Shown in pieces: positions 1 through 9,040 of a stretch of DNA of 64,000 nt (positions within the stretch are counted from its first letter, which is position 1; each line of letters begins with the position of its first letter). The notes below the pieces were generated by a model, which was given only the letters and a program-made list of their open reading frames with translations, did no database searches and was not told the DNA's origin. Source of the DNA: Bacteroidales bacterium (GTDB lineage Bacteria; Bacteroidota; Bacteroidia; Bacteroidales; Muribaculaceae); the NCBI GenBank assembly GCA_910575615.1, contig CAJTEX010000009.1, positions 1 through 64,000 of the forward strand, written 5' to 3'. Made by a program: the position numbers and the translations under genes.

Positions 1-117
1 AATCGCCAATACGTTCATACGCTAAGATTTTTATAATGAACGCTTTGGCGATTCAGTTGTATTTGACAATTCGATATATTAACTTAAGTTTCAACTACTT
101 CGGTAATTTTTACCGAA
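1..117. repeat. AT-rich gene-free DNA with two hairpins
   Basis: The first 270 bases are much richer in A+T than the rest of the window and no convincing gene covers them. Bases 1-9 pair with 45-53 and, inside that, 12-18 pair with 36-42, giving an interrupted hairpin. A second hairpin has arms at 99-106 and 110-117 with a 3-nt loop. These could be terminators or the end of an element lying mostly outside the window. A CAAAATTA at 197-204 could be a minus-strand -7 box, but it has no partner box. Confidence 0.35.
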
Positions 118-272
118 TCATTGCAATCACAAGATGAGCATAACGCTTCTTATTTATTCCAGCGATGTTTTTGGATGAGCCTATGCCATCCATTCGCAAA
201 ATTACTACTTTTTTTGGGAATATCAGTGGGTTAACACATTTTTTATGGGGAAGAAATGGAGTTCTCTCAGCT

Positions 273-470
273 ATTCCGCAGATACATGGATTACTCGCGG
301 ATATAAAGGGAGGTCTCACAGATTACACTGATTACACAGAAGCCATCCGGATGGAATGTTGTTGGACTCCCATCCGGATGGCTTCTGTGTAATCAGTGTA
401 ATCTGTGAGACCCCCTCCCGAAGATTGTCTCATCTTCTAAATCCGCGAGTAATCCGCATATCTGCGGAAT
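273..470. repeat. Nested palindromic repeat element, copy 1
   Basis: The inner arms 312-354 and 370-412 are perfect 43-bp reverse complements around a 15-nt loop. The outer arms 273-302 and 441-470 match at 26 of 30 positions. The block ends next to the sequence TCCCGGGAGCGAAGC (483-497). The internal vocabulary (GATTACACAGA, GCAGATTCCGCAGATA, GCTTCGCTCCCGGGA) recurs in the element at 47334-47535, so this is an interspersed repeat family rather than a one-off terminator. No protein is encoded; short open frames here are by-products of the palindrome. Confidence 0.8.
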
Positions 471-505
471 CTGCGTGAGACATCCCGGGAGCGAAGCTGT
501 GTTTG

Positions 506-1087
506 TCAGAACTTGTAGGCGATGCCGATTGAGATGGGCATGCGGTTGAAGTCTTTGAGATACTGGTATTTGATTTCAAAGTTGGCGACCAGGTTGTCGG
601 TGATGTCGTAGTCGGCTCCGACTCCGATGTTGAAGAGGAAGCGGCTGGCGTTGGATGAGGCATCGGCGGCATTCTCGATTTCTTTCAGGTACTCGCTCAT
701 GTCGGGCATGCCGGGGATGTTCGGGATGTTGGGTATGCTGACTTCAATCTTGGGGGCGGAGGAGTGGAGGTTGGCGTAACCGATACCGGCCAAGGGGTAG
801 ACTTTGAGCTTGTCGGTGATGTTGAAGAGGTAGTGGACGTTGGCCGAGATGTCAAAAACGCTTATGCCTTTGGCCTTGAACCAGTATTCGAGGTCGGCTT
901 CAACGCGGATGGGCTCGGTGACGTTGTACTGGAATTTGGCTCCGATGCCGAAATTGGTGGGCGCGCCGTCTCCTTCGAGGCAGGGGGCGACTCCGAGGTT
1001 GATGCCTGCGGCCATCTGGCCTTCCTGAGCGTTGGCTGCCGAGATTCCGGCGAGAGCCAGACAAATTACGAAGAATACTTTTTTCAT
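506..1087 (-). CDS. Outer-membrane beta-barrel (porin-family) protein
   Basis: This 193-residue protein starts with a clear signal peptide: positive MKK, a hydrophobic stretch, then an Ala-Asn-Ala cleavage site near residue 20. The rest alternates short amphipathic strands and Gly/Asn/Asp turns (for example GINLGVAP, FGIGAKFQYN, FLFNIGVGADYD) and ends in an aromatic residue, as outer-membrane barrels do. It fits the OmpW/OmpA-like barrel family of about 8 strands found widely in Bacteroidota. An upstream in-frame Met at 1198 exists, but the signal peptide fixes the start at 1087, and the promoter at 1168-1199 would give a leader of about 75 nt. The ligand or role is unknown. A proline-rich loop with repeated NIPNIPGMP residues near the middle may be extracellular. 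Confidence 0.8.
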   Translation of the reverse strand: MKKVFFVICLALAGISAANAQEGQMAAGINLGVAPCLEGDGAPTNFGIGAKFQYNVTEPIRVEADLEYWFKAKGISVFDISANVHYLFNITDKLKVYPLAGIGYANLHSSAPKIEVSIPNIPNIPGMPDMSEYLKEIENAADASSNASRFLFNIGVGADYDITDNLVANFEIKYQYLKDFNRMPISIGIAYKF

Positions 1088-1167
1088 GATACTGATGGTA
1101 TTAGGGTTGATTGTCCACGTTGTGTAAAACCTGATTGTACAGGGGGGTGATGTATGGCGTTGCTCCG

Positions 1168-1199
1168 CAAAGATAAACATTTGTTTTAAAAAATGCAAA
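1168..1199 (-). promoter_or_regulatory. Bacteroidota promoter for the barrel protein
   Basis: Read on the minus strand, TTTG (1196-1199), 20 nt, then TATCTTTG (1168-1175) match the TTTG / TAnnTTTG consensus at ideal spacing. Transcription should begin near 1161. Confidence 0.75.
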
Positions 1200-1286
1200 T
1201 CACAGGGGGATTATGTTTGGATGTCTGGCGGATTTGCGGTTTTTGACGCAAATTGTTTGTGTAATTGTGAATTTTATTGTAAAATG

Positions 1287-1318
1287 CTTGGTGGATTGCC
1301 GGAAGATGCGTAATTTTG
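1287..1318 (+). promoter_or_regulatory. Bacteroidota promoter for the ammonium channel gene
   Basis: CTTG (1287-1290), a 20-nt spacer and TAATTTTG (1311-1318) match the consensus with one mismatch in the upstream box. The start codon at 1372 lies about 50 nt downstream. No sigma-54 type or nitrogen-control site was recognised. Confidence 0.65.
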
Positions 1319-1371
1319 CCGCAGTTTTCAATAGAGAGATTGCTTAGGTCTCTGATTAATAGGTGAAAAAT

Positions 1372-2823
1372 ATGATTAAAGTCAAAGGACGAGAGGTGAA
1401 GAAGCGCTGGATAGTGCTGTTCGCCGCCCTTGCCGCCATCTGCGGGCTGGGGCTTGGAGCCTCCCCCGAGGAGGGGCTCTTCGAGATGACCAACGAGAGT
1501 CTGTGGGCCAACGTGGCCTGGATGATAACCGCGACGATTTTTGTGTTGATGATGACCCCCGGGTTGTCATTTTTTTATGGCGGAATGGTCAGGGCGAAGA
1601 ATGTCATCTCGACGATGTTGCAGAGTTTCATCGTCATGGGAGTGGTAAGTGTGATATGGGTGGTGTTTGGTTTCGGTCTGGCCTTCGGCAATGATGTGCT
1701 GCATATTATCGGCAATCCGGCCGATTTTTTTATGTTCGACCATGTGGGGATGTCAAACGTGACGGCCTCCGAGAGTGAGCGTGTGGCTATGGAGGGGCTG
1801 AATGAGATTGGTTTCGCCACCACCACGATTCCCTTGGCGTTGTTCGCCCTGTTCCAGATGAAGTTTGCCATCATCACCCCGTCGCTCATCACTGGCTCGT
1901 TTGCCGAGCGAGTGCGTTTCTCGGGCTACCTGTTCTTCATGATTTTCTGGGTCATCCTTGTCTACTGTCCGCTGGCCCATTGCACCTGGCATCCCAAGGG
2001 GCTCTTCGCCTTGATGCATGTCCATGACTTCGCCGGAGGGATAGTGGTACATGCGGCCTCTGGTGTGGCTGCTCTCACCGGGGCCTTGTTCCTTGGCCGT
2101 CGCTCTGCCACCGCCGGTTCCAAGCCGGCCAATGTGCCGTTTGTGCTTCTCGGGGCAGCCATGTTGTGGCTCGGATGGTTCGGATTCAATGGCGGCAGCT
2201 CGCTGGCCGCCGACGGGGTTGCCATCCTGGCGTTTCTCAACACTAACACCGCTGCTGCCATCGCCATGGTCTCGTGGGTGGTTTTCGACTGTCTGCGTGG
2301 CCATAAGCCCTCGGCTCTGGGTGCAGCCATCGGCGCGGTGGTAGGACTGGTGGCGATTACCCCCTGTGCCGGCTGGGTCACGGTCGGCCAGAGCATGTTC
2401 ATCGCGTTTGTCACCACCCTGTGTTGCTACACGGCTGTCACATGGAAGAACTCCCGCCAAAGTTTCGACGATGCCCTTGATGTGTTTCCCACTCACGGTC
2501 TCGGAGGGATAATCGGAACCATCTTCACTGGCATATTCGCCTATGGGCATTTCGCCAAGGAGGACCCCGATATCATCAGCCATAATGAATTTTTCTGGAA
2601 CCATGTGCTTGTGGTGCTGATGGTCATAGCCTACACATTTGTGGTCTCATACGCGCTTTACTGGATTACCGACAAGATGATACCTATGAGGGTGTCGCGG
2701 CATAGCGAGCAAATCGGCCTGGACCGTTCGCAGCATGACGAGGAGTATGCCTCGGAGGCTTCCACCGAGCTTGCCGAGGAAATCACCACCGACCGGTGGT
2801 TCAGGTCGCTGGAAGAGAACTGA
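1372..2823 (+). CDS. amtB: Ammonium channel AmtB
   Basis: Inner-membrane ammonium/ammonia channel of the Amt/Mep/Rh family, 483 residues with about 11-12 membrane spans. The family signatures are visible: FFYGGMVRAKN early on, the first pore histidine in DFAGGIVVHAASG, and the second in DVFPTHGLGGIIG, so both twin histidines are present. The cytoplasmic tail has GLDRSQHDEEYAS, the segment that contacts GlnK in characterised family members, followed by an acidic extension. A hydrophobic stretch near the N-terminus may be a signal sequence. A GTG codon at 1363 is in frame; ATG at 1372 is preferred because AGGTG lies at proper distance before it. No glnK is adjacent in the window, which is unusual since the two are often paired. 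Confidence 0.95.
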   Translation: MIKVKGREVKKRWIVLFAALAAICGLGLGASPEEGLFEMTNESLWANVAWMITATIFVLMMTPGLSFFYGGMVRAKNVISTMLQSFIVMGVVSVIWVVFGFGLAFGNDVLHIIGNPADFFMFDHVGMSNVTASESERVAMEGLNEIGFATTTIPLALFALFQMKFAIITPSLITGSFAERVRFSGYLFFMIFWVILVYCPLAHCTWHPKGLFALMHVHDFAGGIVVHAASGVAALTGALFLGRRSATAGSKPANVPFVLLGAAMLWLGWFGFNGGSSLAADGVAILAFLNTNTAAAIAMVSWVVFDCLRGHKPSALGAAIGAVVGLVAITPCAGWVTVGQSMFIAFVTTLCCYTAVTWKNSRQSFDDALDVFPTHGLGGIIGTIFTGIFAYGHFAKEDPDIISHNEFFWNHVLVVLMVIAYTFVVSYALYWITDKMIPMRVSRHSEQIGLDRSQHDEEYASEASTELAEEITTDRWFRSLEEN

Positions 2824-2849
2824 CGCGCTGGATGACGGCAGCAACGCCG

Positions 2850-3839
2850 TCAGAGAGATTTGTCATACAGGTTGCCGGCTGGCGGATGCGTGTCATCCGT
2901 CAGCCGGTCTTGTGATATGAGGTGGCGGATGTTGCGCATGAGGCCGGCGAGCTTTACCCTTTTGATGGCAGAGTGGCGCAGCAGGGAGGCGTAGGTCTCG
3001 GGGATGAGCGACAATATGTCGGCTGCGGTGAGGTCGAGCAGCGCGGGCCTGGGGGTGAATTCCGGCAAGGGGTCGATTGGGCGGGCGGGATGGTTGTGGG
3101 GGCATACCTCGATGCATATGTCACATCCGTATAGCGCGCCACGGCGGGGATGGAATCCGGCGGGCAGTTCGCCCCGGTGTTCGATGGTCAGGTATGAGTG
3201 GCAGCGGCGGCAGTCGAAGTCGTCCCCGTCGAGGGCGTGGCCGGGACAGGCTTTCACGCAGGCGCGGCAACCGCCGCAATGGAGGCGGCAGGGGATGTCG
3301 GGGGTGAACTCGGCGCGGGTGACGATTTCAGCCAGGAAGAAGCAGGAGCCATGGCCGGGTATGATGAGCTGGCGGTTGAGGCCGATGAAGCCCAGGCCGG
3401 CCTCCACGGCCCAGTGGCGTTCGAGGATGGGGGCGGTGTCGACACACACGCGCGCCTCCTTCCCGGTCTCGGCGGTTATCCATCGGGCCACCGGCATGAG
3501 CCTGTGGCGCAGCACCTCGTGGTAATCGTCGCCGAGGGCGTACCGGGCTATGCGCAGACGGCCAGGGCGGTAGTGGTCGCCCTGGGTGTATGGGAATGCG
3601 GCGCAGATGACGGTGCCTCCCGGCCGTGGGTCTTGGTCTCCGTCGAGGAGCAACGCGGGGTTGCGGCGGATGGCCGTATGGTTGGCCAGATACTCCATCG
3701 AGCCGTGGTTGCCCCGTGAAAGCCACGCGGTGTACTCCTCCATCACCTCGGGCGCGACCTCGCGCAGCGCGGCGAAGCCCACGGCCCCGGCCCCGGCCCG
3801 GAGCAGCTTCTGGCGGAGTATGTCGGAGGGGAGGGCCAT
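2850..3839 (-). CDS. queG: Epoxyqueuosine reductase QueG
   Basis: Catalyses the last step of queuosine synthesis, reducing epoxyqueuosine to queuosine in the wobble base of tRNAs for Tyr, His, Asn and Asp, using a cobalamin cofactor and two [4Fe-4S] clusters. The clusters are marked by CGGCRACVKACP and CDICIEVCPHNHP; the QueG-type N-terminal region (GAVGFAALREV, then HGSMEYLANH) precedes them. At 329 residues it is the usual length. An in-frame ATG at 3878 overlaps the stop of the upstream deacetylase gene (ATGA) and would add 13 residues; the 3839 start was chosen because the extension resembles nothing in the family, but coupling makes the longer form possible. Confidence 0.93.
   Translation of the reverse strand: MALPSDILRQKLLRAGAGAVGFAALREVAPEVMEEYTAWLSRGNHGSMEYLANHTAIRRNPALLLDGDQDPRPGGTVICAAFPYTQGDHYRPGRLRIARYALGDDYHEVLRHRLMPVARWITAETGKEARVCVDTAPILERHWAVEAGLGFIGLNRQLIIPGHGSCFFLAEIVTRAEFTPDIPCRLHCGGCRACVKACPGHALDGDDFDCRRCHSYLTIEHRGELPAGFHPRRGALYGCDICIEVCPHNHPARPIDPLPEFTPRPALLDLTAADILSLIPETYASLLRHSAIKRVKLAGLMRNIRHLISQDRLTDDTHPPAGNLYDKSL
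2875..2907. terminator. Hairpin between convergent amtB and queG
   Basis: Arms 2875-2888 and 2894-2907 form a 14-bp stem with one mismatch or wobble and a 5-nt loop. It lies inside the last codons of queG and 50 nt after amtB, so it may terminate amtB. There is no strong U-tract. Confidence 0.4.
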
Positions 3840-3874
3840 GGATGATGGTGAGGATAACAAAAGAGAGAGGCGCG

Positions 3875-4492
3875 TCACATCGGTATGCGCTCAAACGAGT
3901 AGCCCCGAGAGCGGAGCCATTCGATGGCCTGCGGCAAGACGGCTTTCATGTTTTTCTCGGCTTTGAGCGAGTCGTGGAAGACGATGATCGAGCCATTGCG
4001 GGCGAAGCGCCTGACGTTGCCGAACACCTTCTCTGGAGTGAGCTTCTTGGAGTAGTCGCGGGTCACCAGGTCATACATCACTATGTTGTAGCGGTCTTTG
4101 ATGGCCCTGGCCTGCTTCCAGCGCAGCAACCCGTGGGGAGGACGGAAGAGTGGACTGTCAATCAGGTCGTTGGCCTCGGTGATGTCGTGCATATAGCGGT
4201 ATGAAGTCACCTTCATCCCCTGCAGATGGTGCATCGTGTGGTTGCCGACGCTATGGCCGCGCCGTTTCACCTCCTCGTAAAGCTCGGGATGGCGGGCGAC
4301 ATTGTCGCCCACCATGAAGAATGTGGCTTTCACGCCATACTTGTCGAGCGTGTCAAGCACCCAGGGTGTGACCTCGGGAATCGGCCCGTCGTCGAAAGTC
4401 AGGAAGACGACTTTCTGGCGGTTCTTCTTTATGCGCCATATCGCCTCGGGGAAGAGGAGGCGGTAGAGCAGCGGTGGACGCTCGATAAGCAT
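3875..4492 (-). CDS. Polysaccharide deacetylase (NodB domain)
   Basis: Carbohydrate esterase family 4 protein of 205 residues that removes acetyl groups from N-acetylglucosamine-containing polymers. The metal triad is visible: Asp35 in TFDDGP (32-37) and His85 and His89 in NHTMHH. Later family motifs RPPHG and IIVFHDS are also present. There is no signal peptide, but the N-terminal region is hydrophobic, so the enzyme may sit at the inner membrane. It is co-directional with the DUF2723 gene upstream (45 nt gap) and overlaps or abuts queG downstream. The substrate (peptidoglycan, capsule or lipid-linked sugar) cannot be told from sequence. Confidence 0.9.
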   Translation of the reverse strand: MLIERPPLLYRLLFPEAIWRIKKNRQKVVFLTFDDGPIPEVTPWVLDTLDKYGVKATFFMVGDNVARHPELYEEVKRRGHSVGNHTMHHLQGMKVTSYRYMHDITEANDLIDSPLFRPPHGLLRWKQARAIKDRYNIVMYDLVTRDYSKKLTPEKVFGNVRRFARNGSIIVFHDSLKAEKNMKAVLPQAIEWLRSRGYSFERIPM

Positions 4493-4537
4493 TGGCGGCG
4501 TGGGGTTTGCGTGGAAGATGTTGCTGCGCCTGAGGGA

Positions 4538-7500
4538 TTACCGGTTGGGGAGGTATGCCTCCAGGTCGTCGAGGTTGATGCCTTTCTTGGCCAGCGACTC
4601 GCTGATGACGTTGAGGTCGCCACCCTCCTCGGCGTAGAGCTGGAGCAGCAGGTAGAGGTAGGTCGGCACATAGCGGTCGGCGGGGGAGAGGCCCGAGAAA
4701 CCACTGCCCGGCAGGGTGCGGCGCAGTTCGTTGAAGTAGGGGAGGTATGCCGCGTAGCGTTCGATTTCGCCGATGGTTATCTTCATGCCCTTGTCGTAAA
4801 GCTTCTCGTCGCCGGTCTCGGCGGCCAGGCGCAGGTAGGCGTCGGCGATCTGGTAACCGGTCTGGATGGAGTATGGCGAGACGCTGACAGGCAGTTTCTC
4901 CTCGATCATGTCGAGTATGCGGGCGGCCTTTGTGAAGCGGTCGGCGGCATATACGGTGTCGGGCTTGCGGCCTCCGACAGAGTCGAGGGCCTCGATGCCC
5001 TCGACATAGAGTGCCATCGCGAGGTCGGCCATCGCCGTGCGGTGGGTGGTGACCATGCGGCGCACAGTCTCGTCAAGATATATGTCGCCATCCTTGCCGG
5101 CCTTGTCGAGACCTCCCCAGCGGAATTTCTCGGTGATGTTGGCATACATCTTGTCGGTGTCGATCCATGTCTCGCGGCTGCCGTCGGGGTTGAGCAGCGG
5201 CGACACCTGGTAGGCGAGGCCGGTGTTGCGCAAGTAAGGCGACAACGAGAGGTAGTATTCGTCGGGGACGGTCATGGCGAAGTAGGCCGGACGGTTCCAC
5301 CCCTCCTTGGCCTGGGTGGCGATCATGTCGAGCGACAGGGCCTGGCTGAGGGTGGCTCCTCCCACAGGATTCTTCGGGTCGCGGTAGAGGGCCACGTCGA
5401 TGGTCTCCTCGGCAGCCGGAAGCTCGCGTTCGGAAATCACACCGGCCTTGGCGGCAGCCTCGGCGTTGGAGGGGATGTACATGTAGGGCATCCTCATCAC
5501 GCGGGAGCCTTTCCAGGTCGCGTCGGGGTTGTGGTAGAGGTCGTCGAGCGAAGTGAAGACATTGACCGTGTCGGTCACCATGTTTTCAGGGTCGTAGTAG
5601 CTGAACTGCAGGCGGTCGTAGGCGTAGTCTGCCGGGTTGGCCGAGAACTTCAGGCCGGCCGCGCCGTCGGTGGCGACGCGCATCTGGTTGGCATACCAGT
5701 CGGTGGTCAGGTATGAGAGGTTGACCACCCTGACATCCGTGCGGTAGCCCTCCACCTCCTGGGCGTACCACAGGGGGAAGGTGTCGTTGTCGCCGTTGGT
5801 GAATATGATTCCGTTGGGGGCTACGCTCGACAGGTAGTTCATGCCGAAGTCGCGGGTGGTGTAGCGTCCCGAGCGGTCATGGTCGTCCCAGGTCTGCGAC
5901 ACCATCTGGACGGGCACGAGCAGCCCGACGGCCAGGGTGGCGCAGGCCACGCCGAGGGCGGTCTTGTGGCTCTTCGCGGGGTCAGGCTTGCCGTTTTTCG
6001 GGGCTGACAGCCCGTCGCGGACAGCCTCGGGGTTGCCGAGCATCCAGTTGACCAGCGTCCAGAGGCCGGCCACACCCATTCCTACCCAGATGGCGAAGGC
6101 GTAGAACGACCCGGCGAAGGCGTAGTCGCGTTCGCGCGGCTGCAGCGGGGGCTGGTTGAGGTAAAGCACGATGGCGAGTCCGGTCATGAAAAAGAAGAAG
6201 AAAATCACCCAGAACTGTTCGATTCCCCTCTTGGAGCGGAACGCCTGCCAGCACAGGCCGATGATGCCCATCAGCAGCGGCAGCATGTAGAAGACATTGT
6301 GGCCCTTGTTGCCCTTGCCGTATTCATCGGGCAGGAGGCTCTGGTCGCCAAGGCGGTAATTGTCGATCACCGGTATGCCTGAAATCCAGTTGCCCCGGTT
6401 GGCCTGCCCCTCGCCGGCCAGGTCGTTCTGGCGTCCGGCGAAGTTCCACATGAAGTAGCGCCAATACATGTAGTTGACCTGGTAGTTGAAGAAATAACGC
6501 AGGTTCTGCAGGTATGACGGGCGCTTCATGGCCATGGACTGCACGGTGTTGCCGTCAGCGTCGACCACCACAGGGGTCTCCACCGAGGGGAGGTCTTCAT
6601 CCGTGGCGTTTATCCATTCGAGATACGCCTGTGGATGCGAGCCGGCGGTGGAATACATGCGGGGGAAGAGCATCTTGGGGGTCATCTCGTATTTGAACTC
6701 CTCCTTCTTGGCCACATAGTTGTCGGGCTGGTCGGGAGAGGTCTTCACCCCCTTGTGGTAGATGGTCTTGCCGGGCTGGCGCAGGATGTCGTAGTTGTAG
6801 CCGTCGGGCTGAAGCTGGTACATGACCGACGACTTGAAGGTGTGGCCGTAGAGCAGAGGGGTCTCGCCATACTGCTCGCGGCTGAGGTATGAGCCGAGCG
6901 AGAACACGTTGTCGGGCGCGTTCTGGTTCATCGGGGGATTGGCGTGGGAGCGGATGAGCAGCAGGGCGTAGCTCGAATACCCCACGAAAATCACCAGCAC
7001 GCTGAGCGAGGCGACCGTGAGAATTCTTACCGGGAGCTTCTTGGCTCCCCAGAGCCATATGGCGAGCGCGCCCAGAAGAACCACCGGTATCCAGAGCGAG
7101 CTGCCGATGAAGGGGATGCCTGACAGGAGGATGGCGGCCAGGAACGACCAGCGGATGGCGTTGGCCGACTTCTGTTTGTAGAGCGAGCGCACCGACCATA
7201 TCATGACGGCGATGAACAGCACAGTGTAGACAAGCACGCCGATGTTGTAGCCCATGCCGAGGGTGTTGACAAAGAACAGCTCGAAATACTGGGCCACCTC
7301 GATGAAGCCCGGCACAAGGCCGAAGAGTATCAGGGCTACTATTGCCCCGGCGATGGCCAGCGCGATGAGCGACCCGGTGGCGGTGGTCTCCTTGAACTTG
7401 CGGTAATATATCACCAGCACGATGGCGGGGATACAGAGCAGGTTGAGCAGGTGGACGGCTATCGAGACACCGATGATGTAGGCGATGAGTATCAGGTAAC

Positions 7501-8029
7501 GGTCGCTGTGAGGCTGGTCGGCGCGGTTTTCCCACTTTATTATCAGCCAGAACACCAGGGCCGTGCAGAATGAGGAGAAAGCATACACCTCACCCTCGAC
7601 GGCCGAGAACCAGAAGGTGTCGCTCCATGTGTAGGCAAGCGCGCCGCAGAGGCCCGAGCCGAAGATGACAAGCATCCTGGTGAGGCTTATCTCTGTGGCG
7701 TCATCCCTGACAAGCAGTCGTTTGACCAGATGGGTGATGGTCCAGAACAGCAACAGTATCGTGCCTGCCGAGAGCAGCGCCGACATGGAGTTGACCATCA
7801 GGGCCGCCTTGGTCATGTCGCCTCCGGCGAAGTTGACGAAGAACCGGGCCGCGAGCATGAAGATGGGGTTGCCCGGCGGGTGGCCGACCTCGAGCTTGAC
7901 ACCCTGTGAAATGAACTCCGGGCAGTCCCAGAAACTTGCCGTAGGCTCTACGGTCATAAGGTAAGTGAAGGCCGCCACCACGAAGCAGAGCCAGCCCAGC
8001 ACGTCATTGTAAAGTCTGTATTTCTTCAT
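4538..8029 (-). CDS. DUF2723 membrane protein, glycosyltransferase-like
   Basis: A 1163-residue inner-membrane protein of the Bacteroidota DUF2723 family. The N-terminal half carries many membrane helices and the motif SFWDCPEFI followed by GHPPGNPIF, which resembles the first periplasmic loop of GT-C protein mannosyltransferases. A second membrane block (about residues 600-720) is followed by a soluble region of roughly 400 residues with the motif NGDNDTFPLWY. By analogy it may transfer a sugar from a polyprenyl carrier to secreted proteins; this is inference. The ORF extends to 8293, but ATG at 8029 starts right before the first conserved residues and lies downstream of a good promoter at 8140-8171, so it is preferred. 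Confidence 0.88.
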   Translation of the reverse strand: MKKYRLYNDVLGWLCFVVAAFTYLMTVEPTASFWDCPEFISQGVKLEVGHPPGNPIFMLAARFFVNFAGGDMTKAALMVNSMSALLSAGTILLLFWTITHLVKRLLVRDDATEISLTRMLVIFGSGLCGALAYTWSDTFWFSAVEGEVYAFSSFCTALVFWLIIKWENRADQPHSDRYLILIAYIIGVSIAVHLLNLLCIPAIVLVIYYRKFKETTATGSLIALAIAGAIVALILFGLVPGFIEVAQYFELFFVNTLGMGYNIGVLVYTVLFIAVMIWSVRSLYKQKSANAIRWSFLAAILLSGIPFIGSSLWIPVVLLGALAIWLWGAKKLPVRILTVASLSVLVIFVGYSSYALLLIRSHANPPMNQNAPDNVFSLGSYLSREQYGETPLLYGHTFKSSVMYQLQPDGYNYDILRQPGKTIYHKGVKTSPDQPDNYVAKKEEFKYEMTPKMLFPRMYSTAGSHPQAYLEWINATDEDLPSVETPVVVDADGNTVQSMAMKRPSYLQNLRYFFNYQVNYMYWRYFMWNFAGRQNDLAGEGQANRGNWISGIPVIDNYRLGDQSLLPDEYGKGNKGHNVFYMLPLLMGIIGLCWQAFRSKRGIEQFWVIFFFFFMTGLAIVLYLNQPPLQPRERDYAFAGSFYAFAIWVGMGVAGLWTLVNWMLGNPEAVRDGLSAPKNGKPDPAKSHKTALGVACATLAVGLLVPVQMVSQTWDDHDRSGRYTTRDFGMNYLSSVAPNGIIFTNGDNDTFPLWYAQEVEGYRTDVRVVNLSYLTTDWYANQMRVATDGAAGLKFSANPADYAYDRLQFSYYDPENMVTDTVNVFTSLDDLYHNPDATWKGSRVMRMPYMYIPSNAEAAAKAGVISERELPAAEETIDVALYRDPKNPVGGATLSQALSLDMIATQAKEGWNRPAYFAMTVPDEYYLSLSPYLRNTGLAYQVSPLLNPDGSRETWIDTDKMYANITEKFRWGGLDKAGKDGDIYLDETVRRMVTTHRTAMADLAMALYVEGIEALDSVGGRKPDTVYAADRFTKAARILDMIEEKLPVSVSPYSIQTGYQIADAYLRLAAETGDEKLYDKGMKITIGEIERYAAYLPYFNELRRTLPGSGFSGLSPADRYVPTYLYLLLQLYAEEGGDLNVISESLAKKGINLDDLEAYLPNR

Positions 8030-8139
8030 TTTCTCGATGAATCGGTTGGAGTCATGGCTGCCTCCCGTGGGCAGGTGGCATGCCGGTGTCTCTCGGGCCG
8101 CCCGTGGCCGCCCAGCAAGCATAAGTAGCTTACAACCCG

Positions 8140-8171
8140 CAAAGTTAGCAAAACCCCTCCGTCCCCCCAAA
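8140..8171 (-). promoter_or_regulatory. Promoter of the DUF2723 gene
   Basis: On the minus strand TTTG (8168-8171), 20 nt, TAACTTTG (8140-8147): a full consensus match. The leader to the start at 8029 is about 100 nt and includes a GC-rich inverted-repeat-prone stretch around 8060-8110. Confidence 0.75.
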
Positions 8172-8268
8172 TATTTCAGATAATTTAAGCAAACCCCGGG
8201 GCATGCGGGGCCAGACGCAGGGCCGGATGCCGGGTTAGCCACCAAAAAACACCGCAATAGGCCGGGGG

Positions 8269-8300
8269 TTTGGCGGTGTGGATAAATATTCATATATTTG
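8269..8300 (+). promoter_or_regulatory. Promoter of the DUF4254 / GT9 genes
   Basis: TTTG (8269-8272), exactly 20 nt, TATATTTG (8293-8300). It diverges from the DUF2723 promoter about 100 bp away; the stretch between holds no other recognisable element. Confidence 0.75.
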
Positions 8301-8380
8301 CAATCGGTTAGGAAGTCTTGCCGGGCGGTTGGCCCGGGCGGTCTCCTGGCCGCTCAAACTGACTTCAAAACAAGGAATAG

Positions 8381-9022
8381 ATGGACCAGGATAAAGAGAA
8401 TCTGACGGTGTCGACAGAGGGGTTCGCCCACCGTTGCAACGTGGTCTTCGACCGCGCCACCGCCGACTATCATATCACAGACTCGATTGACGCGGATGTC
8501 CCCGCGCCCTTCCCCGCAGGAAGCATCGAGGCGCTGCTTTACGCCAAGAACTGGATCGATGTGGCGCAGTGGCATATGGAAGACCTCATACGCGACCCTC
8601 AGATCGACCCGGCCGAGGGTATGAAACTCAAACGCCGCATCGACGCGTCAAACCAGGACCGCACCGACCGTGTGGAGGACCTCGACACATATTTCCGCGA
8701 CCTCTACAAAGCCGTGGAGCCGCTTCCACAGGCGCAGATCAACACCGAGAGCCCCGCATGGGCGCTCGACCGCCTCTCGATACTCGCCGTGAAGATTTTC
8801 CACATGAAGGCCGAGACCGAGCGCGCCGACGCGTCGGAGGAGCATCTGGCCCGTTGCCGCGGCAAGCTGGCCGTGCTGCTTGAGCAGCGCGCCGACCTCT
8901 CGTCGGCCATCGACACCCTGCTTGGCGACATCGCCGCCGGCCGCAAATATATGAAGGTCTACCGGCAGATGAAGATGTACAACGATGCCGACACCAATCC
9001 TGTGCTATACGCCAAAAAGTAA
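8381..9022 (+). CDS. DUF4254 domain protein
   Basis: A 213-residue, predominantly helical cytoplasmic protein matching the DUF4254 family, which in Bacteroidota is regularly encoded directly before a family 9 glycosyltransferase, as here (18 nt gap). Visible features are a conserved central stretch NWIDVAQWHMEDLIRDP, a later LSILAVKIFHMKAE helix and a C-terminal KYMKVYRQMKMYND segment. There is no signal peptide or membrane helix. Its function is unknown; the context suggests a role in making lipopolysaccharide core or another envelope glycan. Confidence 0.85.
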   Translation: MDQDKENLTVSTEGFAHRCNVVFDRATADYHITDSIDADVPAPFPAGSIEALLYAKNWIDVAQWHMEDLIRDPQIDPAEGMKLKRRIDASNQDRTDRVEDLDTYFRDLYKAVEPLPQAQINTESPAWALDRLSILAVKIFHMKAETERADASEEHLARCRGKLAVLLEQRADLSSAIDTLLGDIAAGRKYMKVYRQMKMYNDADTNPVLYAKK

Positions 9023-9040
9023 GCCGTAGCCAGAGGAGAT

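Noticed and set aside
1753-2604. 283-codon frame opposite the ammonium channel
   Set aside because: Entirely within a well-supported gene; composition is unlike a real protein.
4226-5716. 496-codon open frame on the plus strand
   Set aside because: It runs antisense through the deacetylase and DUF2723 genes; long frames opposite GC-rich genes are expected by codon bias and it has no family signature.
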